In this document: positions 5,512 to 12,314 of the stretch, one piece after another
Position numbering within the stretch: position 1 is the first letter of the stretch
Layout: every line of letters begins with the position of its first letter
From: Kangiellaceae bacterium
GTDB taxonomy: Bacteria > Pseudomonadota > Gammaproteobacteria > Enterobacterales > Kangiellaceae
DNA: 12,314 nucleotides
Assembly: GCA_030590405.1 (NCBI GenBank)
Contig: JAUUYO010000085.1
Span: 1-12,314 of the forward strand
Direction of reading: 5' to 3'
Notes under the pieces: model-generated
Told to the model about the DNA's origin: nothing
What the model saw: only the letters and a program-made list of their open reading frames with translations
Database searches by the model: none
Translations under genes and position numbers: made by a program

Positions 5512-7935
5512 GTGCTGGAAAGAACGGTAGCAGTAGAAAACAGTGCGAACATAGTAACTGAGTCAGACCTTGAAGGTTTGGATGTCGGTGTTGTTGAGTC
5601 TCTATTTTCTCTAGGCAATGGTTATATTGGTACCCGTGGAACTAAGAATATTGGTCCAAATCAAGATATGTTTGAGAACGGCACTTATTTGAATGGTGCT
5701 TACTATAGAGAAAAAATCACTTACGGTGAGTCTGCTTTCGGATTTGCGACACATAATAATAAAATTTTGACCCTGGCAAATGGCAAGAACATATGGTTTG
5801 AATGTGAAGGCGAAGCCTTTAAGCTGTGTGATTCAAAGAAAAATCAATTAAAATTTTGCTTAGAAAATGCGCTGCTTGTAGAAGAAGTGTATTTGGAAAC
5901 GGGTAGTGGTAAAAAACTCTTCGTATCGAGTAAAATATTTATATCTCAAAAAGAAAAGTCGCTGATTGTTATTCAATATAGCATAGAAGCATTGAACTTT
6001 AATGGAAATGTTATCGCTGTATCAGTGTTAGAGTCTGAAAAATCGCGTTCTCAGAGTTTGCAGCACGACCCTCGAGAGGGGACATCTTCGGCAACAAATT
6101 CGATGCATTTTTTGTCAGCTAAAGCCTCTAATGAAGCTAGCTATCTGGTGCATCAGATTAAGGATCCAGCAGGATTAATTTGTTTAGCTTGTGTGCATGA
6201 TGTTGAAAATCAAGAGCTGGTTTGTGACTACGATAAACAAAAAAATCGAATCGAGCTACGCATAAAAATTAATTGTCAGGAAAAAAAATCGACAATTTTA
6301 AGTAAATATTTGCATTATGAATATGCGTTAAATAATGACCAGCCAATTTCCGAACAAGAAAACAGTTTGATTGCTAATGCGGAGAAGTCATTAGGTCTTT
6401 ATTTAGATAAAGGCTGGTCAAAGCTAGAAGCTGAACATCGTTCTTTATTAACTATATTTTGGAAGAATAGTAACGTAATTTCAGATGCTCCAAAAATAGA
6501 CCAGATCTCAATGAGATTGAATCTATTACATCTTCATATGTCGGCGGGTGACGATGGACTCAGAAATATAGCCGCTAAAGGGCTTACAGGCTCTGGTTAT
6601 GATGGTCATTATTTTTGGGATTCAGAAATATACATACTACCATTTTTTATTTTTACCGCGCCGCTCAAAGCTAAAAGTCTGTTGATGTATCGATATAACA
6701 CGCTTCCCCAGGCGAGAGATCGGGCTCGTCAACTTAATATTGCCGAAGGCGCTTTGTTCCCCTGGAGAACGATAGGAGGAGAAGAATGTTCGGCTTATTT
6801 TCTTGCTGGCACCGCTCAATATCATATCAATGCAGCGATTAGTTATGGCATTCAAAGTTATCTGAATGCGACTGGAGATTGGGGGTTTATTGCTGACTTT
6901 GGTGCGGAATTAATATTTGAAACAGTCAGGGTTTGGGCTTCTATTGGGCATTTTAGTGAAACAAAGCAAGGTAAGTTTTGTATTGATCAAGTGACTGGCC
7001 CCGATGAATATACCGCGTTAGTTAATAATAATTTTTATACTAACAGTATGGCAAAAATTCACTTTGAATTTGCGCTAGAAATCATATCCAGGATGGGTCA
7101 GCAGTATACTCACAAATTCGAAATTTTATGCCAAAAAATAGTTCTCAAAAATGACGAAATTGAGCAGTGGAAAAAAATGGCGCGGTTGATGTATTTACCA
7201 TTTGACGCTCATCTTAATGTCAACCCTCAAGATGATTCTTTTTTAGATAAAAAACCTTGGGATTTTAACAATACACCTTCAGACAAATACCCATTGCTTC
7301 TTCATTTTCATCCCCTGGAAATTTACCGTCATCAAGTCTTAAAACAAGCTGATGTGGTTTTAGCCATGGTGTTGTTAGACGATAGGATTGATCTAGAAAA
7401 CAAAAAAGCGAACCTTGCTTTCTATGAACCACTTACAACTCATGACTCGACACTATCAGCCTGTGCTCATTGTATTCTCTATTGTGAAATTGGCGATTTC
7501 GAGTCAGCGTACCGCTACTATCAAAAGACGCTTTTTGTTGATAGCAAAAATTCTCACGGCAATAGTCATCACGGGCTTCACACCGCTAGTATGGGAGGTT
7601 CCTGGCTTTGTGTCGTGCAAGGGTTTGCCGGAATGAGAGTTCGAAATGAGCGTTTATATTTCTCCCCTAATATTCCTGATAATTGCACTAATCTGAAATT
7701 TAGGATTCAGTTTAAGAGCGCCCAGTTGGACGTTCAGATCACCAAAAACGATGTTAAATATCAATTATTATCCGGTGACTCCATTTTGTTTTTTCATAAC
7801 AAAACAGCCTTGAATTTATCTGAGTCAGAACCATGCGTTATCACAGAGTTGCTAATTGGAGATGGTGATTTAACTGGAGATAGTAATTTAACTGGAGAAC
7901 ACTATTTATTAATCGGAGAACATGATGAAACCTGA
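5512..7935 (+). CDS. GH65 family alpha-glucoside (disaccharide) phosphorylase
   Basis: Inverting phosphorylase that uses phosphate to split an alpha-linked glucosyl disaccharide (maltose, trehalose, kojibiose or nigerose type) into beta-glucose 1-phosphate and a sugar. It has no signal peptide, so it acts in the cytoplasm. At 807 aa it is near the family norm of 750-800. LGNGYIGTRG (about 33-42) marks the N-terminal beta-sandwich. GSGYDGHYFWDSE (about 360-372), PWRTIGGEECSAYFLAGTAQ and GPDEY with the presumed general acid Glu499 belong to the alpha/alpha barrel. KQADVVLAM (611-619) and SHHGLHTASMGGSW (685-698) fit the phosphate site. A small beta domain ends the protein. It starts at GTG 5512, preceded by GAGAAGG eight bases upstream. 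The last 25 or so residues are a Gly/Asp/Glu-rich repeat not typical of the family. It overlaps pgmB by 14 bp. The acceptor-recognition loop does not let me choose a substrate. Confidence 0.92.
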   Translation: MLERTVAVENSANIVTESDLEGLDVGVVESLFSLGNGYIGTRGTKNIGPNQDMFENGTYLNGAYYREKITYGESAFGFATHNNKILTLANGKNIWFECEGEAFKLCDSKKNQLKFCLENALLVEEVYLETGSGKKLFVSSKIFISQKEKSLIVIQYSIEALNFNGNVIAVSVLESEKSRSQSLQHDPREGTSSATNSMHFLSAKASNEASYLVHQIKDPAGLICLACVHDVENQELVCDYDKQKNRIELRIKINCQEKKSTILSKYLHYEYALNNDQPISEQENSLIANAEKSLGLYLDKGWSKLEAEHRSLLTIFWKNSNVISDAPKIDQISMRLNLLHLHMSAGDDGLRNIAAKGLTGSGYDGHYFWDSEIYILPFFIFTAPLKAKSLLMYRYNTLPQARDRARQLNIAEGALFPWRTIGGEECSAYFLAGTAQYHINAAISYGIQSYLNATGDWGFIADFGAELIFETVRVWASIGHFSETKQGKFCIDQVTGPDEYTALVNNNFYTNSMAKIHFEFALEIISRMGQQYTHKFEILCQKIVLKNDEIEQWKKMARLMYLPFDAHLNVNPQDDSFLDKKPWDFNNTPSDKYPLLLHFHPLEIYRHQVLKQADVVLAMVLLDDRIDLENKKANLAFYEPLTTHDSTLSACAHCILYCEIGDFESAYRYYQKTLFVDSKNSHGNSHHGLHTASMGGSWLCVVQGFAGMRVRNERLYFSPNIPDNCTNLKFRIQFKSAQLDVQITKNDVKYQLLSGDSILFFHNKTALNLSESEPCVITELLIGDGDLTGDSNLTGEHYLLIGEHDET
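7858..7893 (+). repeat. 18-bp tandem repeat at the 3' end of the GH65 gene
   Basis: Two units (7858-7875 and 7876-7893) share GGAGAT.GT.ATTTAACT and encode GDGDLT and GDSNLT. A decayed third unit begins at 7894 (GGAGAACAC). With the true pgmB ribosome binding site at 7915, GGAGA occurs four times at spacings of 18, 18 and 21 bases. The array stays in frame and adds an acidic, Gly-rich tail. Confidence 0.8.
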
Positions 7936-8602
7936 AGCATTTATATTTGATCTGGATGGCGTACTTGCCGATACTGCCAGTTTTCATTACCATGCGTGGA
8001 AAAAAATTGCGGATGAGCTTGATATCGGTTTTGATGAAAATGATAACGAGAGTTTGAAGGGGGTTGATAGAGCTAATTCTTTACTGTGGATACTAAATAA
8101 AGGAGATAAAAAAATCAGTTCTCCAGAGTTTGATAAACTACTCGATAGAAAAAACACTTATTACCTTGAGTCGATTAAAGAGTTAAATTCATCTGATTTG
8201 TACAAAGGTGTAGGTGAATTATTTGAAAATCTTTATCAGAAAGGTATTTTGATAGGCTTGGCATCTGCTAGCAAAAACGCCATAAATGTTGTGAAGAGTC
8301 TTGGTATATATGAAAAATTTGACTACATTGCAGACTCGAATTTTATTTCCAATAATAAACCAGATCCTGAAATTTTTTTCAATGCAGCAGAGGGACTTAA
8401 CCTGTCAGTTTATCAATGCGTTGGAATTGAAGATGCAAGATCAGGGATTGAAGCCATTAATTCAGCTAAAATGTTTTCAATAGGTATTGGTAAAGTCAGT
8501 TATCTAACAGAGGCCAATTTAGTTTTTGATAACATCAATCAGTTATCTTTAGAGCTTATTTTTGACAGGTTTATTTCTAATGCTGGAGTCTCGAATAATT
8601 AG
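7922..8602 (+). CDS. pgmB: Beta-phosphoglucomutase (HAD superfamily)
   Basis: Converts beta-glucose 1-phosphate, released by the GH65 enzyme, to glucose 6-phosphate through a beta-glucose 1,6-bisphosphate intermediate, feeding glycolysis. Its 226 aa compare with about 220 for characterised enzymes. FIFDLDGVLADTASFHYHAW (7-26) holds the nucleophile Asp10 and acid/base Asp12. LKGVDRANSL in the cap is typical of beta-phosphoglucomutases rather than general HAD phosphatases. GLASASKNA, NKPDPEIF and GIEDARSGIEA supply HAD motifs II-IV. Two ATG codons stand in tandem (7922 and 7925); GGAG at 7915-7918 is three and six bases upstream respectively, so the second is the likelier start. The gene overlaps the GH65 stop, indicating translational coupling. 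Its last 54 bp overlap the convergent lacI-type gene. Confidence 0.95.
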   Translation: MMKPEAFIFDLDGVLADTASFHYHAWKKIADELDIGFDENDNESLKGVDRANSLLWILNKGDKKISSPEFDKLLDRKNTYYLESIKELNSSDLYKGVGELFENLYQKGILIGLASASKNAINVVKSLGIYEKFDYIADSNFISNNKPDPEIFFNAAEGLNLSVYQCVGIEDARSGIEAINSAKMFSIGIGKVSYLTEANLVFDNINQLSLELIFDRFISNAGVSNN

Positions 8603-9586
8603 CTCAACATCTAAAATTCTGGATTTTGTCGATTGCTTACTTATTTTTTTCAAAATGAGCTCAACCAATAATTTACCTCCCATCTGCGTATCTTGCCTGA
8701 TGGTCGTCAAGGAGGGCGTGCAATAAGAAGAGACGGTGATATCATCAAATCCTACGATTGCTATATCACTCATAATGTCTTCTTCAGCAAGGTATTTCAT
8801 TGCTCCTAAAGCAATCGCATCGCTGACCGCAAAAATGCCATTTATCGACCGATTTTTTGTCTCAAAAAAATCACGAATTCTGGAGTAACCGGATTCAGAT
8901 GTAAAATCTGTGGTAATTTGTAATGAATTATCTATTGGTAAGCCAGCTTCTTCAATGGCCTTTTGATAACCTTTCCAACGCATTTCAATTTCATTGTGAT
9001 GTATATCACCAAGAAAAATAATATTTGTACAACCTTGCTCTATTAAATGTTTAGTCGCAATATAGCCGCCATTAACGTTATCACTTCCTACGGTTAAATA
9101 GCGAGCTTTGCTTGGCGGAACTCCCCATACGACAAAAGGAGCGTTTTGTTTAGAAAGCGTTTCGATCCTTGGGTCGTGTTCTCCCTGGCCAATAATAATT
9201 ATTCCGTCAGCTCTTTTAGCCTCAACAAAATAGCTATACCAATCATTAGTTCTTGAGGTATTAGTTGATAGCAACAAATCGTAGTTAGATAAAGCTAATT
9301 CATCAGCAATTATTCCTAGAATATCCAGCAGAAAAGGATCTGAAATAGAGTGTTTCGATTTTGGATCAAAAAGTATGATTACCGCGATCGTGCTGGTTTT
9401 TTGTAAACGCAAACTTCTTGCTCTCGCATCAACTTCAAAATTATGCTCTTGGGCAATCGCAATAATTTTTTCTTTAGTTTTGTCACTGACTAAAGTGCTG
9501 CCACTTAATGCTCTGGACACTGTTGATTCAGAAACATTAGCTAAAAGGGCAATGTCTGTCAGAGTCGTTTTTTGTTTAGTTTTCAT
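8549..9586 (-). CDS. LacI-family transcriptional regulator of the alpha-glucoside locus
   Basis: DNA-binding regulator of 345 aa. The N-terminal helix-turn-helix TLTDIALLANVSESTVSRAL (8-27) and a hinge region with ARARSLRLQKT (about 53-63) are diagnostic of the family. The rest is a periplasmic-binding-protein-like sensor domain with VGFDDITVSSYCTPSLTTIRQDT near the end. The usual family end, LIIRDSS, is followed by a basic tail of about 11 residues encoded in the region antisense to pgmB. Three palindromes with the same core lie around its own promoter and the receptor promoter, and one between the permease and GH65 genes, so it probably represses all four transcription units, including itself, and is released by a sugar or sugar phosphate. 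No convincing ribosome binding site precedes the ATG. Activation rather than repression cannot be excluded, but operator overlap with -35 elements argues for repression. Confidence 0.92.
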   Translation of the reverse strand: MKTKQKTTLTDIALLANVSESTVSRALSGSTLVSDKTKEKIIAIAQEHNFEVDARARSLRLQKTSTIAVIILFDPKSKHSISDPFLLDILGIIADELALSNYDLLLSTNTSRTNDWYSYFVEAKRADGIIIIGQGEHDPRIETLSKQNAPFVVWGVPPSKARYLTVGSDNVNGGYIATKHLIEQGCTNIIFLGDIHHNEIEMRWKGYQKAIEEAGLPIDNSLQITTDFTSESGYSRIRDFFETKNRSINGIFAVSDAIALGAMKYLAEEDIMSDIAIVGFDDITVSSYCTPSLTTIRQDTQMGGKLLVELILKKISKQSTKSRILDVELIIRDSSIRNKPVKNKL

Positions 9587-9654
9587 GGTGCTATTGTCTC
9601 ACACTAGGCTTATTCATATAATCTTTTAAAAAAATAAATATCATTGATGTTAAA

Positions 9655-9677
9655 TTATTCAAATCGATTGAATAATT
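9655..9677. promoter_or_regulatory. Variant LacI-family operator-like site (O1)
   Basis: ATTATTCAA, then ATCGATT, then GAATAAT: an inverted repeat with one extra A in the left arm. It shares the central AATCGATT with the three clear operators but has TTCA and TGAA in place of TGCA in the arms. It would lie at about +9 of the predicted lacI transcript, a good position for autorepression. Its centre is 47 bp from the next operator. Confidence 0.5.
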
Positions 9678-9680
9678 GTC

Positions 9681-9710
9681 ATTATAAGCGGTTGTAGACT
9701 TTTGTTGCAA
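9681..9710 (-). promoter_or_regulatory. Predicted promoter of the lacI-type gene
   Basis: On the minus strand TTGCAA (complement of 9705-9710) and a perfect TATAAT (complement of 9681-9686) are separated by 18 bp. The -35 is a half-site of the operator at 9706-9719. The start would be near 9674, giving a leader of nearly 90 nt. The strong -10 together with two flanking operator sites suggests tight autoregulation. Confidence 0.55.
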
Positions 9711-9719
9711 TCGATTGCA
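9706..9719. promoter_or_regulatory. LacI-family operator (O2)
   Basis: TGCAATCGATTGCA is a perfect 14-bp palindrome identical in its core to the site at 5436-5455. It overlaps the -35 of the predicted lacI promoter. Its centre is 23 bp from that of the neighbouring site at 9726-9745, about two helical turns, so two dimers could bind side by side. Confidence 0.85.
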
Positions 9720-9725
9720 GGTTTT

Positions 9726-9745
9726 TATTGCAATCGATTGCAATA
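9726..9745. promoter_or_regulatory. LacI-family operator (O3)
   Basis: TATTGCAATCGATTGCAATA is a perfect 20-bp palindrome with the same core as the other operators. It covers the -35 hexamer and most of the spacer of the predicted receptor promoter, so a bound repressor would exclude RNA polymerase. Confidence 0.87.
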
Positions 9746-9756
9746 GGGCGTATATT
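9728..9756 (+). promoter_or_regulatory. Predicted promoter of the TonB-dependent receptor gene
   Basis: TTGCAA (9728-9733) and TATATT (9751-9756, 5 of 6 to consensus) are exactly 17 bp apart. The start would be near 9763, giving a leader of about 80 nt before the receptor start codon. The gap from 9757 to 9842 contains nothing else I recognise apart from the AAGGGG ribosome binding site at 9832-9837. Confidence 0.55.
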
Positions 9757-9842
9757 TTCAATTGCATATGAAAAGAGCAATCATAATACTCAACAACTAA
9801 GCTCCTTTCGAACGATGCTAATCAATACATTAAGGGGTTTCA

Positions 9843-12113
9843 ATGATGACAAATAATTTTAGAAAAACGGTGTTGGCTACGCTTATAGCCTCTAGCTTGT
9901 CTTCCAGCTACGCTATTAGTGCAGAGGAAAAAGAAGAAGAATCAGAATCATTCGCACAGACTGTAATTATTACAGGTGTCGCATCGGGAAAAGCAATAAG
10001 AAAGGTTGACGCAACATTTGCGATTAGTAACTTTGATGCTGAGGATATGGGAAAAATTAACCCAGCCAGTACGGCCGATCTTTTTAAAGCTATTCCTGGA
10101 ATATGGTCTGAGAGTTCAGGCGGGGTTTCCGGAGCAAATGTTTTTGTTCGTGGTTTTCCTGGTTCGGGAGATGCTCCATTTTTAACGGTTCAATTACAAG
10201 GCGTACCGGTTTTTCCGCCGCCCACTTTATCTTTCTTAGAAAATTCAACATTATTTCGCCTGGATGAAACCGTAAGTTTTATGGAAGCGCTACGAGGCGG
10301 CCCAAACCCTGTTGTTTCAAATGGTCAACCAGGATTAACCACTAACTTCTTACTCAAAGAAGGAGGGGAAGAAACTGAAGGTCTGATTAAATACACGGTC
10401 TCTGATTACGGACAACAGCGAGTTGATACTGTCGTGAGTGGCGAGATAGATGAAGGCCTCTATATCATGTTGGGGGGATATGTAAAAAGCTCACCGGGGA
10501 TTAGAGACGCAGAGTTTAACGCCGAACAAGGTAGCCAATGGACGGTTAATATTACCAAGGAATTTGAAGCTGGAAAATTAAATATTTATACCCGCCAAAC
10601 TGATGATCACGGAGTCTGGTATTTACCAACGCCCCTTGATGTTCCGGGGGTCGATAATGAATATACCCAAATAGGCACTAACAATCGACAAGCGACCATT
10701 CAGTATGGACCAGATGGAACAGAGGAAGCATTCGATTTCGGCGATGGGCGAGGCTGGGTTGGTGCCGTATCAGGTGGTAGTCTTAGTTTAGATATCAGCG
10801 AAGATTGGATTTTGGTTGACCGTTTTAACTTAACTTCCGGCGATGCAGACACTTATGGATTGGTGCCAAATGGCAACCCTGTTTTACTTTCAACTGTTGC
10901 AGATAATGGGATTGATGCCATTGGACGAGTGACTGGTAATACATACGCAGGAGACACCGTTGTCCAGCAAATTGGACGCTGGGTTGTGAAAAAACAAATT
11001 AAGTCTTTCACCAATGATTTGGCTCTAACGAAAGAGTTTGGAAACGGCGAATTAACCGTTGGCTTATATAATTCCCATTTTTCTACAAATGACTGGTGGA
11101 GTCTGGGTAATCAGGCATATCATGTAGTTGAGTCTGGCGGAGAGTCATTAACGGGAATTGATTGTAATGATAACCAGGATAGTTGTGGTTGGAACTATGA
11201 TATTAACTCTACCGGTGATGGAACGACTCGTGCCTTTTATGTGTCGGGTAAAATTGAAGCTACAGATGTATTAACTTTAGAGGCGGGTTTGCGTCAGGAA
11301 AACCATACCATCGATTACACGGTTGATGAAGGCCTGGATGGTCAAATTACTAAATCGGTCAAATATGATGAGACAGAATCATCCTGGACGCTAGGGGCAA
11401 ATTATGCGTTAAATGACCATTCTGGTATTTTCGCCCGAATAAATGAAGGCTCAAAAATGCCATTTTTTGATGATTTTCGAGATAACTTCGGTCGTTTTTC
11501 AGACGGAGAGAGTTTAATCAAAGAAGTCAGTCAATTTGAACTTGGTTATAAATTAGCGGAAGAAAATTTTAGTCTTTACGCGACTGCATTTTTTAATGAA
11601 TTTAAAGGAGATTCGTTCGTACCACGACCAGGAGCACCTGCGGAAGTATCTACCAATGAAGCTGCGGGAGTAGAAGTCGATTTCAGCTATTTTAATGATA
11701 GCGGATTTTCAGTTAACTTAAATTCAACCATTCAAAATACTGAAATTACTGCTCATTCTGTTGAAGATTTTATAGGGAATGATGCTCAACGTCTACCAGG
11801 GTGGCAGATTCGAGCTACACCGAGTTATGACTTTGACTTAAGCGGAAGTGTTTTTGGCACATTATACGCAACATTATCTGTCGTTGATGATCGCTTCGGA
11901 GACAACGGTAATAATGTTACACTCGATGGATATTCTAAAATTGATCTAGGCTTAGCGATACAAGCAACAGATGAACTGGGATTTCTAATTGCGGTTAATA
12001 ATGCAACTGATCAAGATGGAATTACTGAAGGTGATCCTCGAAATTCAGAATCTTCCAATGGTCGTTATATTCTCCCAAGAACGATTGATTTTAGCATCAA
12101 GTACGAATTTTAA
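9843..12113 (+). CDS. TonB-dependent outer-membrane receptor, probable sugar uptake
   Basis: Outer-membrane active transporter of 756 aa, energised by TonB-ExbB-ExbD. Residues 1-27 form a signal peptide (positive NNFRK, hydrophobic VLATLIA, cleavage after SYA or ISA). A short acidic segment precedes the TonB box TVIITG (41-46). The plug domain follows (about 50-180), with KAIPGIWSESSGGVSGANVFVRGF and FMEALRGGPNPVV characteristic of the family. The remaining 570 or so residues are a beta-barrel ending in IDFSIKYEF with the terminal Phe needed for outer-membrane assembly. Two Cys (441 and 448) in a predicted loop could pair as a disulfide. Two ATGs stand in tandem (9843 and 9846); AAGGGG lies five and eight bases upstream, so either may be used. 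Shared operators with the GH65 locus imply an alpha-glucoside ligand. Siderophore transport is less likely in this setting but cannot be excluded by sequence alone. Confidence 0.92.
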   Translation: MMTNNFRKTVLATLIASSLSSSYAISAEEKEEESESFAQTVIITGVASGKAIRKVDATFAISNFDAEDMGKINPASTADLFKAIPGIWSESSGGVSGANVFVRGFPGSGDAPFLTVQLQGVPVFPPPTLSFLENSTLFRLDETVSFMEALRGGPNPVVSNGQPGLTTNFLLKEGGEETEGLIKYTVSDYGQQRVDTVVSGEIDEGLYIMLGGYVKSSPGIRDAEFNAEQGSQWTVNITKEFEAGKLNIYTRQTDDHGVWYLPTPLDVPGVDNEYTQIGTNNRQATIQYGPDGTEEAFDFGDGRGWVGAVSGGSLSLDISEDWILVDRFNLTSGDADTYGLVPNGNPVLLSTVADNGIDAIGRVTGNTYAGDTVVQQIGRWVVKKQIKSFTNDLALTKEFGNGELTVGLYNSHFSTNDWWSLGNQAYHVVESGGESLTGIDCNDNQDSCGWNYDINSTGDGTTRAFYVSGKIEATDVLTLEAGLRQENHTIDYTVDEGLDGQITKSVKYDETESSWTLGANYALNDHSGIFARINEGSKMPFFDDFRDNFGRFSDGESLIKEVSQFELGYKLAEENFSLYATAFFNEFKGDSFVPRPGAPAEVSTNEAAGVEVDFSYFNDSGFSVNLNSTIQNTEITAHSVEDFIGNDAQRLPGWQIRATPSYDFDLSGSVFGTLYATLSVVDDRFGDNGNNVTLDGYSKIDLGLAIQATDELGFLIAVNNATDQDGITEGDPRNSESSNGRYILPRTIDFSIKYEF

Positions 12114-12126
12114 TCTTTCGATAGCC

Positions 12127-12147
12127 TGCTCGGATGGTTACCGAGCA
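12127..12147 (+). other. Hairpin after the receptor gene
   Basis: TGCTCGG and CCGAGCA form a perfect 7-bp stem around a seven-base loop, 13 bases after the receptor stop codon. Only three T residues follow, so it is more likely an mRNA-stabilising hairpin or weak terminator than the main one, which lies 20 bp further on. Confidence 0.6.
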
Positions 12148-12166
12148 TTTACCACAGAGTTTCTGG

Positions 12167-12195
12167 AGGGTTGGGATTTTTCCTAACCCTTTTTT
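12167..12195 (+). terminator. Strong intrinsic terminator of the receptor gene
   Basis: AGGGTTGGGA (12167-12176) pairs with TCCTAACCCT (12181-12190) over ten base pairs with one G-T pair and a TTTT loop, followed by six T residues (12190-12195). It matches the classic Rho-independent layout and would end the receptor transcript. It also provides the kind of target site used by group IIC introns, and intron-like sequence starts directly after it. Confidence 0.87.
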
Positions 12196-12314
12196 GTTTG
12201 CCCAGCGAAGCTGGCAAACCCGCCCATTTGAAAGAAAGTGGGATCACCCCGACTAAGGGGAAGATAATCCGAATGGCAAGGGCGTTACTGGCTAACGGTA
12301 GGGTCTGAAGGAAG
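12196..12314 (+). mobile_element. Probable 5' end of a group IIC intron (truncated by window edge)
   Basis: The sequence begins GTTTGCCCAGC directly after the terminator T-tract. It continues with hairpins TTTGC(C)CAGC-GAA-GCTGGCAAA (12197-12218), CCCATTT/AAGTGGG (12223-12242), CCCC/GGGG (12247-12260) and CGTTA/TAACG (12283-12297). It ends with GCAAGGG (12276-12282) and GGTCTGAAGGAAG. From memory, the structurally studied Oceanobacillus group IIC intron starts GUGUGCCCGGC, with GCAAGGGUG about 73 nt in and then AAUCUGAAGGAAGC: the same landmarks, in the same order and similar spacing (80 nt here). Group IIC introns are known to insert just after intrinsic terminators, which is exactly the position here. 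The reverse transcriptase/maturase gene and catalytic domain V would lie beyond the window. The exact 5' boundary is uncertain because GTTTG departs from the usual GTGYG. Confidence 0.7.

Noticed and set aside
5373..5561. Possible 62-codon rightward gene in the permease-GH65 gap
   Set aside because: It runs through the predicted promoters, operator and GH65 start, has no ribosome binding site and a composition reflecting T- and A-runs.
9375..9629. Rightward open frame of 84 codons opposite the regulator gene
   Set aside because: It is antisense to the helix-turn-helix coding region, which is clearly conserved LacI-family sequence; no ribosome binding site or recognisable motif.
9655..9756. 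Repeated palindromes as a CRISPR array
   Set aside because: The copies are short palindromes at unequal spacing in a promoter region, without repeat-spacer structure; operator function fits.
11989..12186. Open frame overlapping the receptor 3' end and terminator
   Set aside because: It is out of frame with the conserved barrel end and extends into the terminator hairpin; a shadow frame.
12197..12218. Hairpin after the terminator as a simple dispersed palindrome
   Set aside because: On its own it could be one, but the following landmarks match group IIC intron domain I in order and spacing, which explains the whole stretch better.

Overview
The window looks like a chromosomal segment of a low-GC, Gram-negative gammaproteobacterium, probably marine. 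The evidence is a fused chorismate mutase/prephenate dehydrogenase (TyrA), a TonB-dependent outer-membrane receptor with a signal peptide and a terminal Phe, and a TyrR-box-like site upstream of the aromatic genes. The genus cannot be named from this sequence.

Left half, 1-4075: aromatic amino acid and chorismate metabolism. The 5' end of a leftward gene resembling pabB (aminodeoxychorismate synthase component I) runs off the left edge. Divergent from it are aroA (EPSP synthase), tyrA and, after a gap holding an imperfect inverted repeat, aroC (chorismate synthase). AroA and AroC catalyse the last two steps to chorismate; TyrA and PabB draw on chorismate. The aroA promoter appears to overlap a TyrR-like operator. 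AroA and AroC carry unusual substitutions at normally conserved positions, whereas TyrA is orthodox.

Right half, 4115-12113: a compact locus for uptake and phosphorolysis of an alpha-glucoside. A TonB-dependent receptor would bring the sugar across the outer membrane and an MFS permease across the inner membrane. A GH65 phosphorylase would split it into beta-glucose 1-phosphate plus a sugar, and beta-phosphoglucomutase would convert the former to glucose 6-phosphate. A LacI-family regulator sits inside the locus. Palindromes with the core TGCAATCGATTGCA lie between the divergent permease and GH65 genes (one copy) and between lacI and the receptor gene (two good copies plus a variant). In all four predicted promoters a TTGCAA half-site of the palindrome is placed as the -35 hexamer, so repressor and polymerase would compete for the same bases.

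Right edge, 12114-12314: two hairpins follow the receptor gene, the second a strong intrinsic terminator. Directly after its T-tract begins structured sequence resembling the 5' end of a group IIC intron, cut off by the window edge.

Three short in-frame or gene-edge tandem duplications occur: at the start of aroA, before tyrA, and at the end of the GH65 gene. No tRNA, rRNA, CRISPR array or insertion sequence was seen.
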